Shown: one piece after another, positions 9,647 to 18,374 of the stretch | How positions within the stretch are numbered: the stretch's first letter is position 1 | How the letters are laid out: each line of letters opens with the position of its first letter | Assembly (NCBI GenBank): GCA_029057985.1 | Contig: JAIDYR010000089.1 | Location: 1 to 53,015, forward strand | From: Muribaculaceae bacterium | GTDB taxonomy: Bacteria > Bacteroidota > Bacteroidia > Bacteroidales > Muribaculaceae | Length of the DNA: 53,015 nucleotides | Reading direction: 5' to 3' | The notes under the pieces: model-generated | Told to the model about the DNA's origin: nothing | Databases searched by the model: none | Seen by the model: the letters and a program-made list of their open reading frames with translations, nothing else | Translations under genes and position numbers: made by a program

Positions 9647-10651
9647 GTGCAACTGAAAAAAATATTAAAAGATTGGTCTTTGATAATTGCCATGCTCGCG
9701 GGAATCTTCGGGTTTCTGCTGCTTGATGCCATGCATTTATCTCAGGAAGTGAGAGGCTTTCTGATGCAGAGTGTCCATGTGATTCAACCTCTGCTTATCT
9801 TTACGATGCTTTTTCTGACGTTCTGTAAGATTTCGCTCAGTGAACTTCGACTATCGGGTTGGCATTTATGGTTGATACTCTTCCAGGGTGGTCTATTCCT
9901 CGGGATCGCTTTGCTGCTGATATCCATGCCGCAAAGCGGATTGCGTGTCATACTTGAAGGAGCGATGATCTGCCTGATATGCCCGACTGCCACAGCAGGA
10001 GCGGTGATTACCCGAAAATTAGGAGGAAGCGCGGCTTCCATTACGACGTATACCATCATAATTAACCTTCTGACGGCGTTGCTTGTGCCTGCGTTTGTGC
10101 CGCTCGTGCATCCTGCTGCGGGAGTAGGATTTTTTTCAGCGGGATGGAAAATTCTTTCTAAAGTGTTTCCTCTTCTTTTGCTCCCTCTTCTGGCAGCTCT
10201 TCTGTTGAGGAAGTTTATGCCTCATACGCGCGAACGACTTGCTGCCAAGCAGGAATGGTCGTTTTATTTATGGATAGTAGCTTTGGCGCTTGCGTTGGCA
10301 GTGACGACTCATACAGTAAAGCGTACTGAGGTTGATCTTTTGACCCAGATAGGGCTTGTAGTCATATCATTGATATGTTGTCTTGTTCAGTTCGGCTTCG
10401 GCCGATTGATGGGGAAGAGATATGGAGATGCCGTGACGGCCGGACAGTCGCTCGGACAAAAGAACACTGTGCTTGCCATATGGATGGGTTATACCTTTTT
10501 TACTCCAATCACTGCTCTTACCGGAGGGTTCTACAGTATATGGCACAATATTATCAATTCCATTCAGCTATATCGTCATAAGCAAAAACATTCGAAGGGA
10601 ATTAGAGCCAGTTTACTAAAGAATGTTAACGAGAAAATGTACAGATTTTGA
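9647..10651 (+). CDS. Bile acid:sodium symporter (BASS)-like permease, C-terminal tail supplied by repeat copy 2
   Basis: Polytopic membrane protein with about nine to ten hydrophobic segments and a motif-rich region (CPTATAGAVITRKLGG, later QSLGQKNTVLAIWMG) typical of BASS-fold secondary transporters. The substrate is unknown; organic acids are as likely as bile acids. The start is GTG at 9647, chosen because no ATG lies nearby in frame before the first helix. The natural-looking C terminus NSIQLYRHKQK is followed by residues read from the inserted repeat (IRASLLKNVNEKMYRF), so the original stop codon appears to have been displaced. Confidence 0.8.
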   Translation: MQLKKILKDWSLIIAMLAGIFGFLLLDAMHLSQEVRGFLMQSVHVIQPLLIFTMLFLTFCKISLSELRLSGWHLWLILFQGGLFLGIALLLISMPQSGLRVILEGAMICLICPTATAGAVITRKLGGSAASITTYTIIINLLTALLVPAFVPLVHPAAGVGFFSAGWKILSKVFPLLLLPLLAALLLRKFMPHTRERLAAKQEWSFYLWIVALALALAVTTHTVKRTEVDLLTQIGLVVISLICCLVQFGFGRLMGKRYGDAVTAGQSLGQKNTVLAIWMGYTFFTPITALTGGFYSIWHNIINSIQLYRHKQKHSKGIRASLLKNVNEKMYRF

Positions 10652-10788
10652 GGCAGTTTCGATTTTTGAAGAAGGAGCGATGCGGGCATCGTGACTGATG
10701 AAAAGATCGAAAATGGCTAAAATATGGGCGTTTTATCGTTGATATTCGATCAAAATGAAATTTTAACAGTTCTTAGTAAACGGGCTCT
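10604..10788 (+). repeat. 185-bp MITE-like repeat, copy 2
   Basis: Complete copy bounded by AGAGCC and GGCTCT. The two ends form an imperfect 26-base terminal inverted repeat (22 of 26 positions match). The interior carries a CGATGC-GG-GCATCG palindrome and no open frame of note. It lies exactly between two convergent genes. Its left part encodes the last 16 residues and stop of the permease, and its right end supplies the TAG stop of the sulfatase on the other strand. By eye it is base-identical to copies 3, 4 and 5. Confidence 0.95.
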
Positions 10789-12529
10789 AATCCGGAGATC
10801 TGATTATTAATTCAGATATCGCGTAGTCATCATCGGAAGGATGATAGGAATCTCCGGCGACAAAAATACTTTTTCCCAGCCCACGATAAGGTACGTAAAA
10901 TCTATCGTAAGTATAATCTATCCCAAGAGCATCCAATATAGAAGGAAAAATATCAAGTTGAGTTACTTCTTCCCGGCGATAATTTTTCATTCCCGAATTC
11001 AGAATTATTATTGGCACGCTGTATTTGAAGAATTGCGAAGAGACATCATCAGGCGCGATTTCATGATCTCCCGTAATCACGATGACCGAATTATCAAACA
11101 GACCATCATTTTTCAAAGCCTCAATAAATTCTCCAAGACTGTTGTCGAAATGTAGAAGTCGTCTGAGATATTCTTTATCCCGAGGATCCGGAAATTCCTT
11201 ATCTACATCTTTGGGAAGCTGCGTACTGACGATATTTGTCAGATAAGGATTATGCATTGAAAGCGATGATATAAACATGAAGAAGGGTTCTTTCATCTTC
11301 TTGATTTCCTTCAGCGCGGATTTGAAGATAATGCTGTCCTGGTCATATGGATCTACTGCGATGCCACTGATAAGTCCATCGTAGCCGTACGCTTTATTTG
11401 TCAGTCCATGCGACCAAAGACTGCTATATTCCCCGATTACTTCCATTGAATTGCCATAAAATGCTTTCGCCAGGGCCGGATAGTTGCCCGACGCATAGTT
11501 TGTCACCAACACTTCATAATGCAAAGGAGTCAGCCCGGTATTTATCATAAACTGCGCGTCCGAGGAGCGTCCGAGGCGTGCGAGAACCTCGCAATCCTTG
11601 ACAAATACGGCTGAAGAATCCGAAGTCATTTTATACATTGCAGGCATAAATGATTCTGCTCCCCGCATGTCAAAGACCGTAGATGGCAATGATTCAACTA
11701 CTATAACAATAAGATTCTTCCGTAACCCCCCGGTATTTAAGGAATCCTTGAAATTTATTGAACCATCATATCGATTCGCACTTTCTGTAAGATATAATCT
11801 TACCTTCTCAATATCTTCGGCACTTAATTTATGATAGATACCAAAAGATTTATAGACTGTCCATGCGAGATACCCCGTAAAGTTATGTTGACGATACTTG
11901 GTCAGCCAGTCAGTCATTGAATTTTTAAAAAGTGACCTGGCAGCCTGATAATAGTCGCTGCTGAATAAAAACATTTTGGTCCTTCGGATTTCAGCAACAT
12001 AGCCTATCCCCCAGCACAACACCACGCAGATAATCACCGACCACCTGAACTTCCGGGGAAGTGAATACCCGACCGACTTTCTCCAGCCAAAAATAAGGGT
12101 ATATAGAACCGGAATTATTGTAGCCGCAGCCAATATAAGATCCGGACCCTTTAAAGAAGAGAGTGTGCTTCTCAGCACAAATTTATTGGAGAAATCAGAA
12201 ACATAAAGAGACGGAGCGATAATATCTCCGAAATTCCGGAGATAAATGATATTCGCAAATATCATAATAGCGAAAAAAGCTATTAACGGAAGTATGATGA
12301 GTTTCCATGCCCTTTTGAGGAATAGCAACGGAATGATCAATATCCCGGCATCTGCCAGACAACTGAGAATCTTGAAGGAGAGGGATATTGCCTTGAATGC
12401 TACGCAATATTGCATATATCCGAATATGATAAGCAGGCAGGAAAAGCAGGTCAGGATAAAACCCAAGCCGATCTTGTCGTCGGATATGCTGTTTCGATGT
12501 CGAAAATTGAAGTCCCAAGGCATAGTCAT
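10787..12529 (-). CDS. LtaS-like membrane sulfatase / phosphoglycerol transferase
   Basis: 580 residues. Five N-terminal membrane helices (about residues 20-185) are followed by an extracytoplasmic sulfatase domain. Metal and catalytic positions of the LTA-synthase type are visible: VVES (Glu279), GRSSDAQF (Ser322/323 at the nucleophile place where LtaS has Thr), SLSMHNPY, and TGDHE (Asp488, His489). In Gram-negative hosts such enzymes move phosphoglycerol or phosphoethanolamine groups onto envelope glycans or lipids; the substrate here is unknown. Its stop codon TAG (10787-10789) straddles the end of repeat copy 2. It is separated from the upstream oxalate operon by a hairpin. Confidence 0.85.
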   Translation of the reverse strand: MTMPWDFNFRHRNSISDDKIGLGFILTCFSCLLIIFGYMQYCVAFKAISLSFKILSCLADAGILIIPLLFLKRAWKLIILPLIAFFAIMIFANIIYLRNFGDIIAPSLYVSDFSNKFVLRSTLSSLKGPDLILAAATIIPVLYTLIFGWRKSVGYSLPRKFRWSVIICVVLCWGIGYVAEIRRTKMFLFSSDYYQAARSLFKNSMTDWLTKYRQHNFTGYLAWTVYKSFGIYHKLSAEDIEKVRLYLTESANRYDGSINFKDSLNTGGLRKNLIVIVVESLPSTVFDMRGAESFMPAMYKMTSDSSAVFVKDCEVLARLGRSSDAQFMINTGLTPLHYEVLVTNYASGNYPALAKAFYGNSMEVIGEYSSLWSHGLTNKAYGYDGLISGIAVDPYDQDSIIFKSALKEIKKMKEPFFMFISSLSMHNPYLTNIVSTQLPKDVDKEFPDPRDKEYLRRLLHFDNSLGEFIEALKNDGLFDNSVIVITGDHEIAPDDVSSQFFKYSVPIIILNSGMKNYRREEVTQLDIFPSILDALGIDYTYDRFYVPYRGLGKSIFVAGDSYHPSDDDYAISELIIRSPD

Positions 12530-12572
12530 ATTTTGTGGGAAGTGGGAGGCGGGGAGATTGTAATATTACGAG

Positions 12573-12614
12573 TTAAGAGTCCATCCCACGGAAAATCCGG
12601 AGGTGGACTCTTAA
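12573..12614 (-). terminator. Hairpin after the oxalate operon
   Basis: TTAAGAGTCCATCC pairs with GGTGGACTCTTAA (one bulge), with an inner CGGA/TCCG pair. It stands about 70 bases downstream of the AEC transporter gene on the minus strand and before the sulfatase start, and so probably ends the oxalate transcript. Confidence 0.7.
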
Positions 12615-12684
12615 ATATAACGTGTAATTATTTTTCATATTATTCCTTTCGACTCAAAGCGAGGGAAGGAATCTCAATCAGCTA

Positions 12685-13653
12685 TTAAAATGCGGTCAGG
12701 CAAAGGTCGGTGATCCAGATCCAGAGCGGACAGAATCCGATGAATAGGATGACGGAGAGTGTCAGTGATGTTGTGCCTGTCGCTACATAGGTGTCATATT
12801 CGTCGGCAATGATGATGCCTGAGAATGCCGGGGGAAGCGCGCCGGCTACTACGAGCATCTTAAGGTTCATCGGGTCCATCTTGAAGATCAAACCGAGGAT
12901 GAGCAATACTGCCGGCATAAGGACCATCTTCATGATGGAGCCGAGAATAGCCTGCCAGTTGATGGAAATCTTGATAGCCGACAGTGTGATACCTGCAGAG
13001 AATACCGCCATTGATGCGTTTGCTTTGGCGATGAGGTCAAACGACGGACTTGCAGCCTTCGGCCATGGAATCCCGATAAGTACCCAGACTACGGCCAGGA
13101 TAGGAGCCCAAGCTACAGGTTGCGCCAGAGCATGAAGCACCGGTTTCCAGAAACTCTGCTTCGTCTTCTTCGGATCAGTGTCATCAAGCGATGCATTCAT
13201 GAGTGAAAGACCAACCGGAATACCGATAGCATTGACGACAATGCCGACGATCGCTACTACAAGAGCTACTCTCGGAGTAGTGCCGAAGATAGGCTCCAAG
13301 ACCGCGAATCCGAGGAAGCCGATCGTAGGCGATCCGCTGATCAACGCTGATACGGCGGCGTCAGCCCCGGTGTTTTTCTTAAACAACCGGAATACGAAAT
13401 AGACAAGCATGAAGCAGGCCATTATGCCTACTGCCGATATCAAAGTCAGCTTGATATCCTTCGCGAGATCTTCGCGGGATGCCTGCACGATCGAGACGAA
13501 CAAAGCTGCCGGCAACGCGAAGTCGAGGACGACCTTATTGAATTTCTTGGCGTCCTGGCCCGAAAATGCACCCTTCTTTCCGGCAATAAAGCCGGCCAGC
13601 ATGACTACGATAATCGGGACTATGGCGTATAATATTACGTGTGATAGATCCAT
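12685..13653 (-). CDS. AEC-family transporter, candidate oxalate/formate carrier
   Basis: Auxin-efflux-carrier family permease of 322 residues with about ten hydrophobic segments and the family phrases LDFALPAALF near 45-55 and GALPPAFSGIIIADEYDT near 270-290. It follows oxc by 21 bases on the same strand. In E. coli the AEC carrier YfdV lies in the same place after frc (yfdW) and oxc (yfdU), which supports a role in moving oxalate, formate or a related acid. Direction and substrate are inferred from context only. It is unrelated in family to the MFS antiporter OxlT of Oxalobacter. Confidence 0.88.
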   Translation of the reverse strand: MDLSHVILYAIVPIIVVMLAGFIAGKKGAFSGQDAKKFNKVVLDFALPAALFVSIVQASREDLAKDIKLTLISAVGIMACFMLVYFVFRLFKKNTGADAAVSALISGSPTIGFLGFAVLEPIFGTTPRVALVVAIVGIVVNAIGIPVGLSLMNASLDDTDPKKTKQSFWKPVLHALAQPVAWAPILAVVWVLIGIPWPKAASPSFDLIAKANASMAVFSAGITLSAIKISINWQAILGSIMKMVLMPAVLLILGLIFKMDPMNLKMLVVAGALPPAFSGIIIADEYDTYVATGTTSLTLSVILFIGFCPLWIWITDLCLTAF

Positions 13654-13674
13654 AGTATGAAATTATTAGTAAGA

Positions 13675-15420
13675 TTAGACAGTATAGTCGATAAGAGGAG
13701 TCGGATTCAGATAACCTATATGGCCGGATTCCTTGCCGGCATCGGCAGCAAGCTGAACGTCAATGAGTGCAGGAGCTTTCGACGCAACTGCTTCTTCAAG
13801 GGCTGCCTTAAGTTCTTCGATTGTCTTTACTCTATAGCCTTTGGCTCCGAATGCTTCGCCGATCAGATCGTACTGAGCATTGATATCAAGCGTAGTCGGA
13901 GCGGGCGCTTCGCCGCCTGAAGGATTTACGCCGATACCGTTGTAGATACCTCCGTTGTTGAATACAAGGACAGTCACAGGGAGTTTATATCGACATATCG
14001 TAGCGAAGTCCATGCCGGAGAATCCGAATGCGGAGTCGCCTTCTACTGCTACGACACTCTTACCGGTAGCAACGGCTGCACCGATACATGAACCCATACC
14101 CATACCCATGATCGACCAGGTAGCGCAGTCAATGCGATGACGAGGTTGGAACATATCGACAGCGTCGCGGGTATCATCAAGAGTGTTCGCACCTTCATTG
14201 ACAAGCATAATGTCAGGGTGAGATTCTAAGAAAGGTTTGATTACCGAAAGAGCGCTCCAGTGATTCATAGGACTTACTTTGGAGGCATCTTCAAGTCGGG
14301 TGCGGAACTTTGCGTTTTTCTCCTTTGATTCAGCCTGCAGAGAGGGGATCCAATCCGATTCAGTCTGCATTGATTTTCCTTTAAGAGCTTCAAGAATCAT
14401 ATCAAGCGAGAGTCCCATATCGCCGACAACAGGTGCTGCGATCGGTACGTTGCGATCGATTTCGGTAGGTTCGACATCCAGCTGGATAAACTTCATATCA
14501 GGATTCCATTTACCCTTGCCGAATTCGAGCATCCAGTTGATGCGCGCGCCTATCACCATTACTACGTCAGACTTCTCCATTATTGTAGAGCGGCAGCTGA
14601 GAGCTGATAGTTCGCCATTGTCAGGCATAAGACCTTTTGCCATTGACATTGAAAGATATGGAATCTTATAGGTCTCGATCAATTGCTTGATCTTGTCATC
14701 AACCTGAGCATATGCTGCACCCTTACCGAGCAGGATAGCGGGTCGCTTGGCGGAAGTGAGGATCTCTACCGCTCTGTCGACAGCTGATTGAGTGGGAGCT
14801 ACAGGAGATGCAATATCGACCGGAGTATAGAAAAGTTTTTCTGCCTCTGAAGCATCCATTATCTCGCCGAGTGCCGGCGTCGTCATATCGATATAGACGC
14901 CCCCGGGTCGGCCGCTGATTGCAGCCCGATATGCACGTGCTACGGCAGAAGGAATATCTTTGGCGTAAGAGCATCTGAAGGCAGCCTTAACAAGCGGACG
15001 AGCAGTGTTGAGCTGATCAAGCTGTTCATAGGTCCCCATATTCATGTCGACCATAGTCGGATCGGAAGCCCCTGAGATCTGAATCATCGGGTAACAATTG
15101 ACTGTTGCATTAGCGGTAGCCGTCAATCCGTTGAGGAATCCTAAAGAGGATACGGTCAGCAGGACTCCGGGCTTCTTAGTAAGGTAGCCATGGGTAGCAG
15201 CTGCCATGCCGGCCTGCTGCTCGAAACGGAATCCGTAGTAATTGATGCCGATTTTCTGCATCGCATATGCAGCTTCAGTGACCGGGATGCCGACGAGGCC
15301 GTAGACATCCATCAATCCGAGGCGACGCAGAGATTCGGCCAGAATATACATTCCGGTGACTTGCTCCGGAAATTTAGGTTTATCTTGAGTTGAATTTGAA
15401 TTATTTACTGAGTTAGCCAT
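13675..15420 (-). CDS. oxc: Oxalyl-CoA decarboxylase
   Basis: Thiamin-diphosphate enzyme that decarboxylates oxalyl-CoA to formyl-CoA and CO2, consuming a proton in the cytoplasm. 581 residues. The ThDP-activating Glu is in FRFEQQAG (E67), the active-site Tyr-Glu pair in GTYEQLDQ (Y131/E132), the ThDP-binding GDSAFGFSG...NN motif is near residues 449-477, and the CoA/oxalyl-binding tail ESGHIGYLNP is near the C terminus. These separate Oxc from acetolactate synthase-like relatives. FRFEQ replaces the more usual FRHEQ. It lies between frc (197 bases upstream) and the AEC carrier. Confidence 0.93.
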   Translation of the reverse strand: MANSVNNSNSTQDKPKFPEQVTGMYILAESLRRLGLMDVYGLVGIPVTEAAYAMQKIGINYYGFRFEQQAGMAAATHGYLTKKPGVLLTVSSLGFLNGLTATANATVNCYPMIQISGASDPTMVDMNMGTYEQLDQLNTARPLVKAAFRCSYAKDIPSAVARAYRAAISGRPGGVYIDMTTPALGEIMDASEAEKLFYTPVDIASPVAPTQSAVDRAVEILTSAKRPAILLGKGAAYAQVDDKIKQLIETYKIPYLSMSMAKGLMPDNGELSALSCRSTIMEKSDVVMVIGARINWMLEFGKGKWNPDMKFIQLDVEPTEIDRNVPIAAPVVGDMGLSLDMILEALKGKSMQTESDWIPSLQAESKEKNAKFRTRLEDASKVSPMNHWSALSVIKPFLESHPDIMLVNEGANTLDDTRDAVDMFQPRHRIDCATWSIMGMGMGSCIGAAVATGKSVVAVEGDSAFGFSGMDFATICRYKLPVTVLVFNNGGIYNGIGVNPSGGEAPAPTTLDINAQYDLIGEAFGAKGYRVKTIEELKAALEEAVASKAPALIDVQLAADAGKESGHIGYLNPTPLIDYTV

Positions 15421-15505
15421 AGTAATTTCTTTTTATAATGCGCGTAGTGAATTCTATTCTATATGTCAAAAAGTATGACAACAGATATTACGCAGTTGCA
15501 AAAAT

Positions 15506-15552
15506 GTAGCTTGAGGGGAAGCCTGTCAACCAGGATGTCCTTCACAAGCTAC
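15506..15552 (-). other. Structured spacer between frc and oxc (attenuator or terminator candidate)
   Basis: GTAGCTTG and CAAGCTAC are paired outer arms, with an inner CCTG/CAGG stem. Read on the minus strand the structure is followed by the short T-run of acatttttgc. It lies in the 197-base gap between frc and oxc, 86 bases before the oxc start codon, and could uncouple the two genes or stabilise the mRNA. Confidence 0.5.
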
Positions 15553-15617
15553 TTAATTTCATTTTATGTTATTAATAATCAATTGGATAAATATTGAATC
15601 GGTTTTGAGGGGATTCA

Positions 15618-16929
15618 TTACATTTGGCCGTCGGCAAGGGGTTTGGTAGTACCGTTCTTTGCGAAAGCTTCGATCTCTTCCTGAGAATATCCGAGAGATG
15701 ACAGAATTTCCTCATTGTTTCCACCCAATTCAGGAGCAGGACCATAGGTAGGCTGATAGTTTGACATTGTAAACGGACAACCTACAGTTACAAATTCACC
15801 GATTTCGCCTCCCTGATTGATGTTGACGAGTGTATTGCCGTCATAGAGTGACTTATCCGCCAGAAGTTCCTGAGTTGAGATAACCGGACCAACGGGAACC
15901 CCTGCCTTACTCAAAATTTCTGTTACTTCAAATTTGGTCTTGTTGGCACACCATGCACCGATTCTTTCATAGATTTCCTTTTTATGACGATCGCGTGCAT
16001 CAGCAGTATTGAAATTGGGATTGGTGAGCCAATCCTCGAAGCCGAATGCCTGACATGCTTTCTCGAATTCCTTGGCGCCACGCTGAAGGATGACGTAAAC
16101 ATAGTTGTTGGCTTCCTCTTCCGTATCCATCGGACCGGACGGGAGACATTTATAAGTCCATCCGAGGACACCGCCACCTTCGATATTACCCGAGCGAGGA
16201 ACAGTCTTACCGAATTTCTCGTCAGGATACTGAGGATATTGAGTCAAATATCCGATCTTATCAAGAGTCAGCTGGTCACGAGTCTTGATTCGGCAGAGGT
16301 TAAGACATGCATTGTGCATGCTCTGATAGACATATACTCCTTCGCCTGTCTTTTCGCGCTGACAAAGAGCAGCAAGCAGACCGATAAGAAGGTGCATACC
16401 TGTATTTGAGTCGCCGAGGGCGGCACCGCTCTGGGTTGGCATATTGTAAGCGCCTTCAAACCATCCGGTTGTAGTCGCTGCTGCGGCTGTCACCTGAGCG
16501 ATAGGTTCGTAAGCTTTCAGATTAGCATATTGAGAAGATACCGGGAAGCCCTTGATTGTACCATAGATACAGCGCGGATTCAGTTCATGTACCGCTTCCC
16601 ATGAAAAGCCGAGTTTATCCATTGCCCCGGGGTGGAGGTTCTCGACGAAGATATCAGCTTCCTTGATCAGTTTGGTAAGGATAGCTTTGCCATCGGGAGT
16701 TTTCGCATCCAGAGAGAGAGACTTCTTGTCGGAGTTGAGCTGGAGGAAGTAGTAGGAAGGAAGGTCAGGATTAAACTGAAGTTCTTTACGTGTGGCATCA
16801 CCTACGCCGGGACGTTCGATCTTAATTACGTCTGCGCCAAGCCAGGCGAGCATCTGAGTACATGAAGGACCTGATTGAACTTCAGTGAAGTCTACTACCT
16901 TGATTCCTTGAAGGGGGGGCTGTGTTCAT
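15618..16929 (-). CDS. frc: Formyl-CoA transferase (class III CoA-transferase), frameshifted near its start
   Basis: Moves CoA from formyl-CoA to oxalate, feeding Oxc. The frame from an internal ATG at 16853 gives 411 residues and starts inside the conserved N-terminal domain (MLAWLGADVIKIERPG). The missing 25 residues are encoded just upstream from ATG 16929, reading MNTAPLQGIKVVDFTEVQSG, but in a different frame. The two frames join across seven C (16913-16919); with six C they would fuse into a 436-residue protein, close to the 428 of Oxalobacter Frc. The lost part carries the VQ(S/A)GP active-site loop. The catalytic Asp is present in SGAALGDSNTG. The glycine loop reads EGGGVLG rather than GGGGQ. 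True frameshift, phase switch or sequencing error cannot be told apart here. Confidence 0.9.
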
Positions 16930-17216
16930 AGTTTTGTGTGTTTTTTATAGTTATATTGTTAATGTTTTTCAGAGTATCTTAGTTTATAAGTTTATTAACT
17001 TATTTCTAAACACTTCGATAATAAAACATTTATAAAATTGTTAAGGTTGGGATTTGTGTGTTAAAAAATGTTATATATATTATTTTGATATGAAATATTC
17101 ATTAAATTTGCTTAAGCATTTGAATAAATGTCGGTGTGAGACGACCTGTTGGGTTTATTTGCCTGTCATTCAATAAATTGAGTGTAGATATTATTTGATT
17201 CTTAAAATGATAAACC
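16930..17216. other. AT-rich divergent intergenic region between frc and glycerate kinase
   Basis: 287 bases between divergently transcribed genes. It must hold the promoters of the oxalate operon and of the glycerate kinase gene. On the plus strand TAAATTTGC at 17103-17111 matches the -7 consensus, but no TTG stands at the right distance. No gene or strong palindrome was found. Confidence 0.5.
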
Positions 17217-18347
17217 ATGAAGATTGTAGTGGCCTCCGATTCATTTAAAGGATGTCTGTCTTCAGCGGAGGTTGCCGACGCTATCGAATCGGGGATCGCA
17301 ACCATTGCGGAAGATATCGATATTATAAAGCTTGAAGTCGCTGACGGGGGAGAAGGCACGGCGGATGTTATCGGACGGTCCCTTAATGGAGAATCAATAT
17401 TCGGCAGGACCCTGTCGGCTTGCGGAGAAAAAATGTCTACCCGATATTGGATAATCCGAAACGATACGGCTGTAATAGACGTAGCTTCTTCATGCGGAAT
17501 TGAGCACGTCGGATCAACACCGAATGTCATTAATTATTCAACATTTGGCTTAGGAATTGTAGTATTGGATGCCTTTAATAAAGGTTGCAGAAAGTTTATC
17601 ATCGGACTTGGCGGAAGTGCTACCTGCGATGGGGGACTCGGACTTCTTTCTGCTCTCGGGGTGAAGTTTTCACCCCGCCTGTCAAGAAGTTTTCCTATCG
17701 CCGATGATATGAAAAATGTAGAATATTTTGACTTAACGGATGCACGACGGGATATAATGGACTGCGAATTCGTAGTATTATCGGATGTTACAAATCCTCT
17801 ATATGGTCCGGATGGAGCTGCTGAAATATTTGCCCCTCAAAAGGGAGCGACTCCCGATCAGGTAAAGATTCTCGATGAAGGACTGCGACATTTGTCAAGG
17901 ATTGGAAAGGAGAGTACGGGAACAGACAGAAGTCTTGATCCCGGGGCCGGAGCAGCCGGTGGATTAGGATGGGCGTTTCTTACATTTTTCAATTCCCGAA
18001 TGGAGAGCGGAGTTTCGGGAGTTCTTGACATTACAGGGTTCAATGAGATAGTGAAAGATGCAGATCTGGTCATTACAGGTGAAGGTCGGATGGATAATCA
18101 GACTATGTCCGGCAAATTGCCTATGGGAGTATGTCGGAGAGCGCAGTATTATGGAGTTCCTACGGTAGCGCTCGCAGGTACTGTAGATAATGCACTCGAT
18201 CTGTTGCATGCCGGTTTTGCCGGTGTCTTTTCAATAATTCCCCGCCCAATGACATTGCAAGATGCCATGATCGGGGAAAATGCGAAGGAATCTATTCGTA
18301 ATATGGCCGCCTCGATTGTGAAGTTGTTTGTTGGGAGAAAGAAATGA
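17217..18347 (+). CDS. Glycerate kinase (type I, GlxK/GarK family)
   Basis: Phosphorylates glycerate (to 2- or 3-phosphoglycerate) with ATP, linking glyoxylate, hydroxypyruvate and serine metabolism to glycolysis. The start MKIVVASDSFKGCLSS, then VADGGEGTAD, the IGLGGSATCDGGLG block near residue 135 and the ITGEGRMDNQT block near residue 285 are family hallmarks. 376 residues, normal length. It is divergent from the oxalate operon and 27 bases ahead of the AspT-type antiporter, suggesting a two-gene operon. A link to oxalate carbon through glyoxylate is possible but the connecting enzymes are absent here. Confidence 0.94.
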   Translation: MKIVVASDSFKGCLSSAEVADAIESGIATIAEDIDIIKLEVADGGEGTADVIGRSLNGESIFGRTLSACGEKMSTRYWIIRNDTAVIDVASSCGIEHVGSTPNVINYSTFGLGIVVLDAFNKGCRKFIIGLGGSATCDGGLGLLSALGVKFSPRLSRSFPIADDMKNVEYFDLTDARRDIMDCEFVVLSDVTNPLYGPDGAAEIFAPQKGATPDQVKILDEGLRHLSRIGKESTGTDRSLDPGAGAAGGLGWAFLTFFNSRMESGVSGVLDITGFNEIVKDADLVITGEGRMDNQTMSGKLPMGVCRRAQYYGVPTVALAGTVDNALDLLHAGFAGVFSIIPRPMTLQDAMIGENAKESIRNMAASIVKLFVGRKK

Positions 18348-18374
18348 TAATTCAGAATTTAATATTATAAAACA

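Noticed and set aside
16884..16929. 15-codon frame MNTAPPSRNQ... as an upstream regulatory peptide of frc
   Set aside because: Its first residues match the Frc N terminus only up to the C-run, and the other frame continues the Frc homology, so frameshift explains it better than a uORF.
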